In this document: one piece after another, positions 27,245-36,880 of the stretch
Layout of the letters: every line of letters begins with the position of its first letter
Position numbering within the stretch: the first letter of the stretch is position 1
Source: Lachnospiraceae bacterium UBA7143
Lineage (GTDB): Bacteria > Bacillota > Clostridia > Lachnospirales > Lachnospiraceae
Direction: 5' to 3'
Length of the DNA: 64,000 nt
NCBI GenBank assembly: GCA_002491905.1
Contig: DKWV01000045.1
Coordinates: 1 to 64,000, forward strand
Translations under genes and position numbers: made by a program
Notes under the pieces: model-generated
The model's database searches: none
What the model was told of the DNA's origin: nothing
What the model saw: the letters and a program-made list of their open reading frames with translations, nothing else

Positions 27245-29668
27245 ATGCGGAGGAGCAGAATAGAACAACGGAAAAGATGGAAAAGGGCGGCGGCTTTCTG
27301 TCTGACAGGCGTGCTGGCCGTGTCCCTGGCGGGATGCGGGGGTAAATCCGGGGACGGCAAGGGCGGAACCGGCGTGGGAGATGCCGGGACCGGGGAGACT
27401 TCTGACGGCGGGACAGCTATGGGGCGGTATGTGGAGACCATGACGGATGTGGACACCGGGCCGCTCATGGATCTGCGGGAGCTTTCCGACGGGCGGTTTG
27501 CCCTGCTTGAAAATGGTGCGGAAGGACGGTGGATTTCCGAGGACAACGGAGAGACATGGAAGCCGGATGAGCTGCCGGGCTGGTATGATTTTGTGATGGA
27601 GAACTATGTGTACGATATGAAGGCGGCGCCCGACGGCAGCGTGGCAGTTCTCTATGAAAGCTACGGCAGTCTGCGCGGGGAGGAGGACGAGGCCGAAGAC
27701 AGTGAGCATGCGGCGGATGAAGAAGATGCCCCGGCCGAAAGCAGCGCAGGGAGGAAGAATAGCATATGGCTGATTCCTGCGCAGGGGGAGGCGAAGCACA
27801 TCGCGCTGCCTACCGGTGAGGAGGAACTGGCAAGCTGCCTGTGTTTCTCGGAGGATGGCAGCAGACTCTTTGCGGCATCGACGGATCAAAAGATTTATGA
27901 GGTCGACCGGGAGGCGGGGACCGCGAAGCTGTTTCTGACAACGGATATCACACCGGATGTGCTGTGCGTCTGGGAAAACTATATGGCCCTTAAAAATGAA
28001 CGGGAGGGCGTTGCCCTCTATTATCTGGATACGGCGGAGCAGATCGAGGACGACGTGATCACGGATTTTGTGAACAAAAACTGTGCGGTAAACGGGCAGA
28101 TTGCGGAATCTACCTACAGTATCTTTCCGGCGGAAGAAGAGGGCATCTATCTGGTCTGCGGCAAGGGGGTATACCGTCATGTGATCGGCGGCACCGTCAT
28201 GGAGCAGGTGATCAACGGCGGACTGTCCAGCCTGAGCGACCCCATGAAACATGTGGCGAAGATGATAAGGACGGCGGAGGAAGGCTTTATGGCGGCCTTT
28301 TCCGAGGGAAAGATATCCTCCTTTTCCTATGATCCCAATATCAGTACCGTGCCGTCGCAGAACCTTATGGCCTACAGCCTGACGGAGAACGATATTCTGC
28401 GGCAGGCGATTATCCGCTATCAGGGAGAACATCCTGACGTCTATGTGGAATACAGGGTGGGCATGGATGAGGAGGGCGCAGCCACCAGAGAGGATGCGGT
28501 GAAGAAGCTGAACACGGAGATCATGGCGGGCAGGGGGCCGGATTTCCTGCTCTTAGATGGTCTTCCGGCCGATTCCTATGTGGAGAAGGGCGTGCTTGCG
28601 GATCTGACCCCTTATCTGGCAGAGCTGGAGAAGGAGGAGAAGATTCTTCCCAATATCAAAGAGAGTTTTACGTCGGACGGGAAAATCTGCATGATTCCGG
28701 CGGCGATGACCGTCTCTCTGTACATGACAGACAAAGCAAATATGACGGGCGTGTCGGATTTATCCTCCCTGGCTGATATGATTGAGAAACTGAGAAGTGA
28801 GCATCCGGGCGAGGGAATCCTGGAGACTTACAGTGAGGACATGATACTGAACGCGTTGATGCCGGTGTCCGCGCCGCTTTGGATCGGGGATGGAGGACAG
28901 CTCAATGTGGAGGAGATGACCGCTTATCTGGAGCAGACGAAACGGATTTATGACGCCTGCATGGAGGGATTGCCGGAGAAGTTTTTGCAGCAATATCTGG
29001 AGAGAGAACAGAATTGGGTTTACAGCAGCAACGAGGTCAGTGCTTACAATGATTTGCAGGGAGGTGCGGTGCAGATCGTGGCGGGCAATGAGAAGGTGAC
29101 TCTGGGAGAACTGAAGAACGCCTACAATTATGCCTTTTTAAAGTCTGTCAATAAGGCGGAGAATGGGGAGAACGGCGTGAACTGCCAGGCGGCTCTGACA
29201 CCTGGAAACGTGAAGGACGCTTTTCGTCCCTATGCCCTGATGGGTATCAATGCGGCGTCCGATAAGGTGGAACTGTCCGGCGGTCTGCTACGGGAGATGC
29301 TCGCAAAGGACATGCAGAGCATGATTTATCCAATCGGATTTCCCGTCAATGAAGAGGGGTTACAGACATATATCCAAACGCTGGGCGGACAGCTTCCCGA
29401 CGGGGTCAAGCCGGGAGAGCCTTACGGCGGATATGGCTTGACTGACGACAGTGGCGTAACGATTTACATGGGTATCTATATGCCCACGGAGCAGGAGATG
29501 AAGGAGCTGTATGATCTGCTCGCCTCCGTGCGCACGCCCTATCTGTCCGATGCGGTCGTGGAGGATGCGGTGCGGGAAGCCGGGAAATGGTATCTGGAGG
29601 ACAGATGCAGTCTGGAGGAGGCTGTGGAGCTGGTGCAGGAGAAAATTGCCATCTATATGGCGGAATGA
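27245..29668 (+). CDS. Large solute-binding lipoprotein with N-terminal propeller-like region (copy 2)
   Basis: An 807-residue paralogue of the preceding protein, with lipobox SLAGCG and the same plan: Asp-box-like WISEDNGETWKPDE, PDGSVAVLYE, the shared block GVYRHVIGGTVMEQVINGG, and a solute-binding part from about residue 385 (AIIRYQGEHPDVYVEYRVG, LNTEIMAGRGPDFLLLDGLP). Both copies share MGRYVET near the N terminus and a similar C-terminal helix (VRTPYLSDAVVEDAV). A GGAGG site lies 9 bp before the ATG at 27245; an ATG at 27224 lacks one. It starts 40 bp after copy 1 and 10 bp before the first permease. Confidence 0.82.
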   Translation: MRRSRIEQRKRWKRAAAFCLTGVLAVSLAGCGGKSGDGKGGTGVGDAGTGETSDGGTAMGRYVETMTDVDTGPLMDLRELSDGRFALLENGAEGRWISEDNGETWKPDELPGWYDFVMENYVYDMKAAPDGSVAVLYESYGSLRGEEDEAEDSEHAADEEDAPAESSAGRKNSIWLIPAQGEAKHIALPTGEEELASCLCFSEDGSRLFAASTDQKIYEVDREAGTAKLFLTTDITPDVLCVWENYMALKNEREGVALYYLDTAEQIEDDVITDFVNKNCAVNGQIAESTYSIFPAEEEGIYLVCGKGVYRHVIGGTVMEQVINGGLSSLSDPMKHVAKMIRTAEEGFMAAFSEGKISSFSYDPNISTVPSQNLMAYSLTENDILRQAIIRYQGEHPDVYVEYRVGMDEEGAATREDAVKKLNTEIMAGRGPDFLLLDGLPADSYVEKGVLADLTPYLAELEKEEKILPNIKESFTSDGKICMIPAAMTVSLYMTDKANMTGVSDLSSLADMIEKLRSEHPGEGILETYSEDMILNALMPVSAPLWIGDGGQLNVEEMTAYLEQTKRIYDACMEGLPEKFLQQYLEREQNWVYSSNEVSAYNDLQGGAVQIVAGNEKVTLGELKNAYNYAFLKSVNKAENGENGVNCQAALTPGNVKDAFRPYALMGINAASDKVELSGGLLREMLAKDMQSMIYPIGFPVNEEGLQTYIQTLGGQLPDGVKPGEPYGGYGLTDDSGVTIYMGIYMPTEQEMKELYDLLASVRTPYLSDAVVEDAVREAGKWYLEDRCSLEEAVELVQEKIAIYMAE

Positions 29669-29678
29669 GAGCACGAAA

Positions 29679-30560
29679 ATGCAAGAAAAACGTCGAAAAC
29701 TATACCATAAGAGGAGAGTTCATTTTCTGCTCTTTCTATTGCCCAGCCTTGCCGGGGTGACCCTTTTCGTGCTGCTGCCCTTTCTGGACGTGGTGAAACG
29801 GTCCTTCCAGACGGCTGTCACAGGTGAGTTTACCGGCATAAAAAATTACGGCGTCATTTTTCAGAATCAGGCCTTTGTGCTGGCGGTAAAGAATACCGCG
29901 CGCTTCACGGTGGTCTGCATTCCGTTTCTGGTGCTTTTGGGACTGCTGGTGGCCTTCCCCTTAAGCACGTTTAAGGAGGCGGGGGTGGTTAAGTCCGTGT
30001 ACCTGTTTCCACTGGCCATGCCCACGGCTACCATTGTGCTGGTCTGGAAGATGGTATTTTACAGGCAGGGATTCCTGAATCTGCTTCTCACAAGACTCGG
30101 GGAGATTACGGGACTGTGGGGAGAGGTAGCGGTTGATTATCTGGGAACGGGGGCTTCCTTCTGGGTGCTGGTGGGAAGCTATCTGTGGAAAAATACCGGC
30201 TATACGGTGGTGCTCTGGCTGGCCGGTATTCTGTCAATCCCGAGTGAGTTTATAGAGGCGGCCAAAGTGGACGGGGCTGGGCGGTGGAAATGCATCCGAT
30301 ACATCATCCTGCCAAATCTGAAGGGCAGCTTTTACACGATTGTGATTCTGTCCTTCCTCAATTCCTTTAAGATTTACAGGGAGGCTTATCTGGTGGCCGG
30401 ATCGTATCCCCAGGAGGACATTTATCTGTTACAGCATCTGTTCAACAACTGGTTTGTGAACATGGAATTTGACAAGATGGCGGCGGCAGCGGTCTGCGTC
30501 GGCATTGTACTGTTCGGGGCGATCATGCTGCTGCAGCGGATCTGGGACCGGGCGGATTAA
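29679..30560 (+). CDS. Carbohydrate-type ABC importer permease (MalF/UgpA-like)
   Basis: A 293-residue inner membrane permease with six predicted membrane segments, the first in FLLFLLPSLAGVTLFVLLP. The cytoplasmic EAA loop is EFIEAAKVDGAGRWKCIRYIILP, which contacts the ATPase. The frame is open from 29511, but that part overlaps the end of the binding protein gene and has no permease character; the ATG at 29679 begins the normal N terminus. It pairs with the permease at 30676. No ATPase gene is in the operon, so a shared MsmX-type ATPase encoded elsewhere is likely. Confidence 0.9.
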   Translation: MQEKRRKLYHKRRVHFLLFLLPSLAGVTLFVLLPFLDVVKRSFQTAVTGEFTGIKNYGVIFQNQAFVLAVKNTARFTVVCIPFLVLLGLLVAFPLSTFKEAGVVKSVYLFPLAMPTATIVLVWKMVFYRQGFLNLLLTRLGEITGLWGEVAVDYLGTGASFWVLVGSYLWKNTGYTVVLWLAGILSIPSEFIEAAKVDGAGRWKCIRYIILPNLKGSFYTIVILSFLNSFKIYREAYLVAGSYPQEDIYLLQHLFNNWFVNMEFDKMAAAAVCVGIVLFGAIMLLQRIWDRAD

Positions 30561-30675
30561 CCGCGCCTCCTTTTCCAAAGTTTTGCGGTAAAACGGAAAT
30601 GGGAATGCGGATATGCAGAGAGAAAAAGGAAGTGTGGAAAATGCGGGAGTTGAGGTATAGAGGGGAGGGAAAGGT

Positions 30676-31548
30676 ATGCCGGTAACCGGGAAAAAACTGT
30701 ATCAGTCCTTAAGAAAATATGTGACAGCCGGACTTTTGATGATACCGGCCGTCCTGATCTGCCTTCCTGTCCTGCTGATATTGACTGGATCAGTTATGGA
30801 CAGTCTGGAAATGAAACAGTACCTGCTCCCCGTATTCGGCGGGGGAGAAGGATACATACAGTGGAAGCTGATGCCGGATTATCCCACTTTCGAGCACTAT
30901 GGAAGGCTGCTTTTCATGACACCCTCATTCTTTGTCCTGTTCTGGAACTCCGTAAAGCTGGTGGGCTGTATTCTGATCGGACAGATGATTGTGGGGGTAC
31001 CGGCGGCCTGGGCTTTTGCGGCCTATCCCGTCAGGGGGAGCCGCGCGCTGTTTGCGCTCTACGTGGTGCTGATGCTTCTGCCCTTCCAGGTGACGATGCT
31101 GTCAAGCTTCTTGGTGCTTGACCGGCTTTCCCTGATGAATACCCACGCTGCCATCATTTTGCCGGCGGTGTTTTCCACTTTCCCGATTTTTCTCTCCTAC
31201 GGTGGCTTTCGTGCACTGCCATCGCAGCTTATGGAGGCCGCCCGCATCGATGGGGCGGGAGAATTGCGGATTTTTGTAAAAATAGCGCTTCCACTTGGGA
31301 AAAGTGGAATATTGTCTGCCATAATGTTAGGGTTTTTGGAATATTGGAATCTGATGGAGCAGCCGCTGGCGTTTCTGGAGGATAAGGCGCTGTGGCCGTT
31401 ATCCCTGTATCTGCCGGAGATATCATGGACGCAGGCGGGCTTTGCGCTTTGCGCCTCGTTTATTACTTTGATTCCGGCGGCCTTTGTGTTTGTGCTGGGA
31501 CAGGATTACCTGGAGCAGGGAATTGTGTATTCCGGCCTCAAAGAATAG
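30676..31548 (+). CDS. Carbohydrate-type ABC importer permease (MalG/UgpE-like)
   Basis: A 290-residue partner permease with about six membrane segments. The EAA loop is QLMEAARIDGAGELRIFVKIALP, preceded by the usual ILPAVFSTFPIFLSYGGF. GGGGAGGGAAAGG lies before the ATG. There are 115 bp between the two permease genes with no clear terminator. The HlyD-like gene starts 19 bp after its stop, so the adaptor is most likely on the same transcript. Confidence 0.9.
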   Translation: MPVTGKKLYQSLRKYVTAGLLMIPAVLICLPVLLILTGSVMDSLEMKQYLLPVFGGGEGYIQWKLMPDYPTFEHYGRLLFMTPSFFVLFWNSVKLVGCILIGQMIVGVPAAWAFAAYPVRGSRALFALYVVLMLLPFQVTMLSSFLVLDRLSLMNTHAAIILPAVFSTFPIFLSYGGFRALPSQLMEAARIDGAGELRIFVKIALPLGKSGILSAIMLGFLEYWNLMEQPLAFLEDKALWPLSLYLPEISWTQAGFALCASFITLIPAAFVFVLGQDYLEQGIVYSGLKE

Positions 31549-31567
31549 AACAGGAAGGGAGAAAATC

Positions 31568-32965
31568 ATGGATAAGCGGAGAAAGAGGATTGTTGCGGGA
31601 CTGGCGGTTTTCATGGCGTTTATGTGGCTGTGTACGCTGGTGTCAAAAAGTATATATGTTTCGAAGCTGTCTATGGTTTCGACGACCCGGACGGAATCCA
31701 AGTATATCGAGCACATCGTGGAGACCGAAGGGATCGTGGAGGCAGGGGCGAAACTGCCGGTGACGGCTTTAAGCGGGCTGCGGGTGAAAGAGCTTGTGGT
31801 GCAAGCCGGAGATCAGGTGGAGGAGGGGGACCTTCTTTTTACTGTAGATCTGGAGGACATGCAGCAGTTGATGGAGGAGCAGGAGCTGGCGGCGGCAAAG
31901 GTACAGCTTCAGATCGATGCCCTTGCTCACAATAAGGAGCTGGCACAGAATCAGAAAGCGCTGGAGGAAGCCAGGGCCAGGGAGGATTATGACGCGCTTG
32001 CCAGATATCAGGATACGCTGGTCGGCAGGGCGGCCGAAGGCGTGGCGCAGGCCGAGGAGGCGCTGGAGGAGCTGCAGGCGGAGAACAGGGAGCACGAGAA
32101 CGACTGGCAGAAGGAGGATGGGGAGTCGAAGACCGAGGAAGAGATGGAGGCGGAGCAGAAAGCCAGGGAGCAGGAGGAGGAACGGCTGAAGCAGCAGCTG
32201 CAGGCAGCCGCCTATGCGGAGGCGGATGCCAAATGGAACCGGGACAATACCATAAAGGATGCGGGCCGCAAAGTGGAAGATATCTTACAGGAGGAGAATG
32301 CGGACGCGACCCTGGCGGTATACAGGACGGAGCTTGCGGCGGTGCAGGAAAAGATCAGCGCATATAAGGCCGTTCTGGAACAGGAGGGAAAGATTACCAG
32401 CCCCAGTGGCGGGATAGTGACGGACGTCTATGTACAGACGGGCGGCAGGGTGCCGGACACGGCCTCCTTTCTGCTGGCGGACGAGGAGGTGCCCTGCCAG
32501 TTCCGGGCTTCACTCACTAAGGAACAGAAAAGTTATGTAAACTTAAACGATGACGTGAAGCTGGAGCTGGACGGAAGGAAAAAGATTGACGTAAAGGTAG
32601 ACTATATGGAAGAAAGCGAGAACATGCCGGGCACTTACACGGCTCTCATTAAACTGCCTGAGGAGACGGGTGTGCCCGGTCTGTCCGGGAAGCTGACCTG
32701 TTCCAAGGTGGGCGAGAAGTATCCGTGCTGCATTTCTCTTCTGGCCCTGCATTCGGAGAACGACAGAAACTTCGTATATGTGGTGAACGAGCGTGAGGGC
32801 ATTCTCGGCACGGAATATTATGTGGAAGAAATTAACGTCAGCGTGATCGATAAGAACGATAAGCTGGCTGCCATAGAAGGGGCGCTCACGGAGGAAAGCC
32901 GGATCATTGAATCCTCAACGAAGGAGATTAAGAAGGGGGATGTGGTCAGGCTTGCGGACGGGTGA
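31568..32965 (+). CDS. HlyD/MacA-like membrane fusion adaptor without a partner pump
   Basis: A 465-residue protein with one N-terminal membrane segment (IVAGLAVFMAFMWLCTLV). After it comes half of a lipoyl-like barrel (GIVEAGAKLPVTALSGLRV), then a long charged coiled coil (about residues 90-265, rich in Glu, Lys, Gln and Ala), the second barrel half (ITSPSGGIVTDVYVQTGG) and a beta-domain. This is the plan of periplasmic/extracellular adaptor proteins of MacAB-type or RND systems. No ATPase or FtsX-like permease accompanies it; it follows the ABC sugar permeases by 19 bp. The start at 31568 has AGGAAGGGAG upstream; the longer frame from 31484 overlaps the permease. Confidence 0.8.
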   Translation: MDKRRKRIVAGLAVFMAFMWLCTLVSKSIYVSKLSMVSTTRTESKYIEHIVETEGIVEAGAKLPVTALSGLRVKELVVQAGDQVEEGDLLFTVDLEDMQQLMEEQELAAAKVQLQIDALAHNKELAQNQKALEEARAREDYDALARYQDTLVGRAAEGVAQAEEALEELQAENREHENDWQKEDGESKTEEEMEAEQKAREQEEERLKQQLQAAAYAEADAKWNRDNTIKDAGRKVEDILQEENADATLAVYRTELAAVQEKISAYKAVLEQEGKITSPSGGIVTDVYVQTGGRVPDTASFLLADEEVPCQFRASLTKEQKSYVNLNDDVKLELDGRKKIDVKVDYMEESENMPGTYTALIKLPEETGVPGLSGKLTCSKVGEKYPCCISLLALHSENDRNFVYVVNEREGILGTEYYVEEINVSVIDKNDKLAAIEGALTEESRIIESSTKEIKKGDVVRLADG

Positions 32966-33095
32966 GGCGGAGAATGTATCGGTAAATGGTCCAATGGTCC
33001 AATTGTCATAGAAAGCTATTGAAAAGTGCGGGGCAAGGTTGTAGAATGGTTTCGGATAACGGGAAACTTTGTAAGCTTTGTTATAAAGGACGGAA

Positions 33096-33944
33096 ATGCA
33101 GATGATTTTGGAGACTGCTAAAATAATACTGAGTTGCATCGGGGCGCTTGCTGTTTTGTATATGCTGGCCATTATGCCGCGTATGATAAGAAGGCCCGAT
33201 ACCTCGCTCTTTAAAAAGGTGTATTTTGCCCACAGGGGACTTCATGACAATGCGGGGGACGCGCCTGAAAATTCTATGGCGGCTTTCGGGAAAGCGGTGG
33301 AGGCCGGGCTTGGCATGGAGCTGGACGTACAGGTGACGAAGGATGGCGTGCCGGTTATTTTCCATGATTTTAAACTGGATAGGGTCTGCGGTGTGGAGGG
33401 AAAGGTTGTGAGCCACACCTACGAGGAACTGCAGGCTTATACGCTCTGCCGGTCAGAGGAGCGGATTCCAAGGCTGTCGGAGCTGCTTGAGATGGTGGAC
33501 GGCAGGGTGCCCCTGATTGTGGAGATCAAGGCGGAGACAGCGGATGTCTCCTGCTGTGAGGTTATAGACAGGCTGCTGCGCGCATATCATGGCGCGTACT
33601 GCATTGAATCCTTCAATCCTATGGTACTCTGGTGGTTTCGCAGGAAACACGGCGATGTGGTGCGCGGACAGCTCTCATCCAATTTCCGCAGGGAGGGCGA
33701 ATACTGGAATATTCTCTATTTTGCCATGACGCACCTCCTGTTTAACTTTCTCACGAAACCCGATTTTATCGCTTACAACCACAAATTCAGTGAGGAGCCG
33801 GGCAGAAGGATCTGCAGACGTCTTTACAGACATCCGGCCGCCGCGTGGACGATCCGCAGCGAACAGGATCTGGAGGCGCTTAAAGGCGAGTATGACGTGT
33901 TCATTTTTGACAGCTTTCTTCCGGCCAGGGCCAGTCAGTTGTGA
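33096..33944 (+). CDS. Membrane-anchored glycerophosphodiester phosphodiesterase
   Basis: A 282-residue protein with an N-terminal membrane segment (ILSCIGALAVLYMLAIM) and a GDPD catalytic domain: AHRGLHDNAGDAPENSM, MELDVQVTKDGVPVIFHD, and VEIKAE. These hold the catalytic His pair and the metal-binding Glu and Asp. The family splits glycerophosphodiesters into glycerol 3-phosphate and an alcohol; anchored forms act on lipids, teichoic acids or medium diesters. It lies 130 bp after the HlyD-like gene and has its own terminator at 33994. If co-transcribed with the importer, a role in using glycerophosphodiesters is possible but unproven. Confidence 0.88.
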   Translation: MQMILETAKIILSCIGALAVLYMLAIMPRMIRRPDTSLFKKVYFAHRGLHDNAGDAPENSMAAFGKAVEAGLGMELDVQVTKDGVPVIFHDFKLDRVCGVEGKVVSHTYEELQAYTLCRSEERIPRLSELLEMVDGRVPLIVEIKAETADVSCCEVIDRLLRAYHGAYCIESFNPMVLWWFRRKHGDVVRGQLSSNFRREGEYWNILYFAMTHLLFNFLTKPDFIAYNHKFSEEPGRRICRRLYRHPAAAWTIRSEQDLEALKGEYDVFIFDSFLPARASQL

Positions 33945-33993
33945 CGTTTTGGAGCTTGTATGGGAATACTGCGGCGCTTTCGCACGCTAATCT

Positions 33994-34027
33994 GACAAAT
34001 ATTTCGTAATATTTGTCTTTCTTTTTG
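33994..34027 (+). terminator. Terminator after the GDPD gene
   Basis: A perfect 10-bp stem, GACAAATATT and AATATTTGTC, with a TCGT loop, followed by a T-rich run. It closes the transcript 50 bp after the GDPD stop and isolates ppdK. A -10-like TAAAAT at 34071-34076 may belong to ppdK; I see no convincing -35 box. Confidence 0.85.
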
Positions 34028-34130
34028 TGAAAATTTTCAAAAAAGCAGTGTTAAAATTGCAAAAATATGGTAAAATAAATGCTAGCCAAGTGGCTTTAAT
34101 TTTATAACGGAATGGAGGATAGCAGACAAA

Positions 34131-36755
34131 ATGGCGAAATGGGTATATTTATTTGAGGAAGGGAACGCGGATATGCGTAATCTGCTTGGCGGCAAAGGCG
34201 CCAATCTTGCAGAGATGACGAATCTGGGGCTGCCGATTCCACAGGGCTTTACCGTGACGACGGAGGCCTGCACAGACTACTACAACAACGGCAGACAGAT
34301 TTCGAATGAAATTCAGGAGCAGATATTCAATGCGCTTGCGGGCTTGGAGGAGAAACAGGGCAAGAAGTTCGGCGATACCGAAAATCCCCTTCTTGTGTCA
34401 GTCCGTTCGGGAGCAAGGGCTTCCATGCCGGGTATGATGGACACCATTCTGAATCTGGGTCTGACGGACGCAGCCGTGGAGGGCTTCGCACGAAAGACTG
34501 GGAATCCACGCTTTGCATACGATTCCTACCGCAGATTTATCCAGATGTTTTCCGATGTGGTTATGGAGATCCCCAAATCTTATTTTGAGAGAATCTTAGA
34601 CGAAATCAAAGAATCCAAAGGCGTGAAGTACGACACCGACCTGACCGCCGAGGACATGAAAGAGATCATCGTCCGTTTCAAAAATATTTATAAAGAGAAC
34701 AAAGGCGAAGAGTTCCCGCAGGATCCCAAAGTACAGCTTATGGAGGCGGTAAAGGCGGTGTTCCGTTCCTGGGATAACGAGAGAGCGATCGTATACAGAC
34801 GTATGAACGATATTCCCGGCGACTGGGGCACGGCGGTAAACGTGCAGGCGATGGTATTCGGTAACATGGGTGATACCTCGGGCACAGGCGTTGCCTTTAC
34901 CAGAAATCCTTCCACCGGCGCGAAGGGCATTTACGGTGAGTACCTGATCAACGCGCAGGGCGAGGACGTGGTGGCGGGTATCCGCACACCCCAGCCGATC
35001 ACCAGACTGGAGCAGGATCTTCCCGAGTGTTATAAGCAGTTTATGGAGATTGCGAACCGTCTCGAAGACCATTACCGCGATATGCAGGATATGGAGTTTA
35101 CCATTGAGAACGGCAAGCTTTTCTTCTTACAGACCAGAAACGGCAAGCGCACAGCACCTGCGGCATTACAGATTGCATGTGATCTGGTAGATGAGGGCAA
35201 GATCACCCCCGAGGAGGCGGTGCTCAGAATCGAAGCGAAATCTCTGGATCAGCTCTTACATCCGACCTTTGATCCCGACGCTCTGAAGGCGGGTCAGGTA
35301 GTGGGACAGGCGCTTCCCGCTTCCCCCGGCGCTGCGGCAGGTAAAGTTTATTTTACCGCAAATGAGGCGAAGGAGGCCCACGAGAAGGGCGAGAGAGTTG
35401 TGCTGGTTCGACTGGAGACTTCCCCGGAGGATATCGAGGGTATGCATGCGGCGGAAGGTATTCTCACCGTGCGCGGCGGCATGACCTCCCACGCGGCCGT
35501 TGTGGCACGCGGCATGGGTACAGCCTGCGTTTCCGGCTGCGGCGAGATTGCGATTAATGAAGAGGACAAAGTATTCCAGCTTGGCGGAGAGGTGTTCCAT
35601 GAGGGAGATTACATTTCCTTAGACGGCTCCACCGGTAAGATTTATAAAGGCGACATTAAGACCGTGGAGGCGTCCGTCAGCGGCAACTTCGGGCGGATTA
35701 TGGAGTGGGCGGACAAGTACCGCAGACTTCAGGTGCGCACCAACGCGGACACGCCCGCGGATGCGGCCAATGCCGTGAAGTACGGCGCGGAGGGCATCGG
35801 TCTTTGCCGTACTGAGCACATGTTCTTTGATCCCGACAGGATTCCGAAGATCAGGCAGATGATTCTGGCGAGAACCCAGGAGCAGAGAGAGAAGGCGTTA
35901 AACGCACTGATCCCCTTCCAGAAAGGCGACTTCAAGGCACTGTATGAAGTGATGGAGGGCAGACCCGTGACCATCCGTTTTCTGGATCCTCCGTTACATG
36001 AGTTTGTGCCCACCGAGCAGGCGGATATCGATGATCTGGCGGTTGAGATGATGATGACGGCGGAGGAGGTGCAGGAGATCTGTGATTCCCTCCACGAGTT
36101 TAACCCCATGATGGGACACCGCGGATGCCGTCTGGCGGTTACCTATCCCGAGATCGCGAAGATGCAGACAAGAGCCGTGATGGAGGCGGCGATTGAGGTG
36201 AAGAATGAGAAGGGGTACGATATCGTGCCCGAGATCATGATTCCTCTCGTAGGCGAGAAGAAAGAGCTTAAGTTTGTCAAGGATATCGTTGTGGAAGTGG
36301 CTGAGGCCGTGAAGAAAGAGAAAAATTCCGACATCCAGTACCACATCGGCACGATGATTGAGATTCCGAGGGCGGCTCTTCTGGCAAACGAGATCGCTGA
36401 GGAGGCAGAGTTCTTCTCCTTCGGCACCAACGACCTGACCCAGATGACCTTTGGCTTCTCACGTGACGACGCAGGCAAGTTCTTAGGCGATTATTATAAG
36501 AACAAGATTTACGAGTCCGATCCTTTCGCAAGGCTCGACCAGAGCGGTGTGGGCCAGTTGGTACAGATGGCGGCAGAGAAGGGACGCAAGACCAGACCGG
36601 ACATTAAGCTTGGTATCTGCGGCGAGCACGGCGGCGACCCGTCCTCCGTGGAGTTCTGTCATAAGGTGGGGCTGACGTATGTGTCCTGCTCACCGTTCAG
36701 GGTGCCTATAGCCCGGCTCGCGGCTGCGCAGGCAGCGATCGCGGAGAAGAAGTAG
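34131..36755 (+). CDS. ppdK: Pyruvate, phosphate dikinase
   Basis: An 874-residue cytoplasmic enzyme that interconverts pyruvate, ATP and phosphate with phosphoenolpyruvate, AMP and pyrophosphate; in clostridia it often works in a PPi-linked glycolysis. The nucleotide-binding domain begins VYLFEEGNADMRNLLGGKGANLAEM. The phosphorylated histidine lies in GGMTSHAAVVARGMG near residue 455. The PEP-binding barrel has GLCRTEHMFF, MGHRGCRL and the catalytic Cys in GICGEHGGDPSS. Length is normal. The regulatory PPDK kinase/phosphatase (DUF299) is not next to it. It is flanked by terminators and appears monocistronic. Confidence 0.96.
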   Translation: MAKWVYLFEEGNADMRNLLGGKGANLAEMTNLGLPIPQGFTVTTEACTDYYNNGRQISNEIQEQIFNALAGLEEKQGKKFGDTENPLLVSVRSGARASMPGMMDTILNLGLTDAAVEGFARKTGNPRFAYDSYRRFIQMFSDVVMEIPKSYFERILDEIKESKGVKYDTDLTAEDMKEIIVRFKNIYKENKGEEFPQDPKVQLMEAVKAVFRSWDNERAIVYRRMNDIPGDWGTAVNVQAMVFGNMGDTSGTGVAFTRNPSTGAKGIYGEYLINAQGEDVVAGIRTPQPITRLEQDLPECYKQFMEIANRLEDHYRDMQDMEFTIENGKLFFLQTRNGKRTAPAALQIACDLVDEGKITPEEAVLRIEAKSLDQLLHPTFDPDALKAGQVVGQALPASPGAAAGKVYFTANEAKEAHEKGERVVLVRLETSPEDIEGMHAAEGILTVRGGMTSHAAVVARGMGTACVSGCGEIAINEEDKVFQLGGEVFHEGDYISLDGSTGKIYKGDIKTVEASVSGNFGRIMEWADKYRRLQVRTNADTPADAANAVKYGAEGIGLCRTEHMFFDPDRIPKIRQMILARTQEQREKALNALIPFQKGDFKALYEVMEGRPVTIRFLDPPLHEFVPTEQADIDDLAVEMMMTAEEVQEICDSLHEFNPMMGHRGCRLAVTYPEIAKMQTRAVMEAAIEVKNEKGYDIVPEIMIPLVGEKKELKFVKDIVVEVAEAVKKEKNSDIQYHIGTMIEIPRAALLANEIAEEAEFFSFGTNDLTQMTFGFSRDDAGKFLGDYYKNKIYESDPFARLDQSGVGQLVQMAAEKGRKTRPDIKLGICGEHGGDPSSVEFCHKVGLTYVSCSPFRVPIARLAAAQAAIAEKK

Positions 36756-36797
36756 GAGTGGCAATATTTGTTTGGAAGTATTATTAAATTGTTTGGG

Positions 36798-36831
36798 GAG
36801 GTTCATCACGATGGTGACGAACCTCTCTTTT
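36798..36831 (+). terminator. Terminator after ppdK
   Basis: GAGGTTC and GAACCTC (outer) with ATCAC and GTGAC (inner) form a 12-pair stem around GATG with one mismatch, followed by TCTTTT. It lies 42 bp past the ppdK stop. Confidence 0.85.
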
Positions 36832-36880
36832 AAAAACGGGATTTTGTTTGTGTACCGCGACAGAATGGAGGGTAGCCGAT

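Noticed and set aside
31484..31567. A longer N terminus for the HlyD-like adaptor
   Set aside because: The extension overlaps the permease gene, has no ribosome site, and the ATG at 31568 has a strong one.
34028..34130. A riboswitch or attenuator before ppdK
   Set aside because: The only strong hairpin (33994-34017) is followed by T-rich sequence and lies closer to the GDPD gene, so it is read as that gene's terminator.
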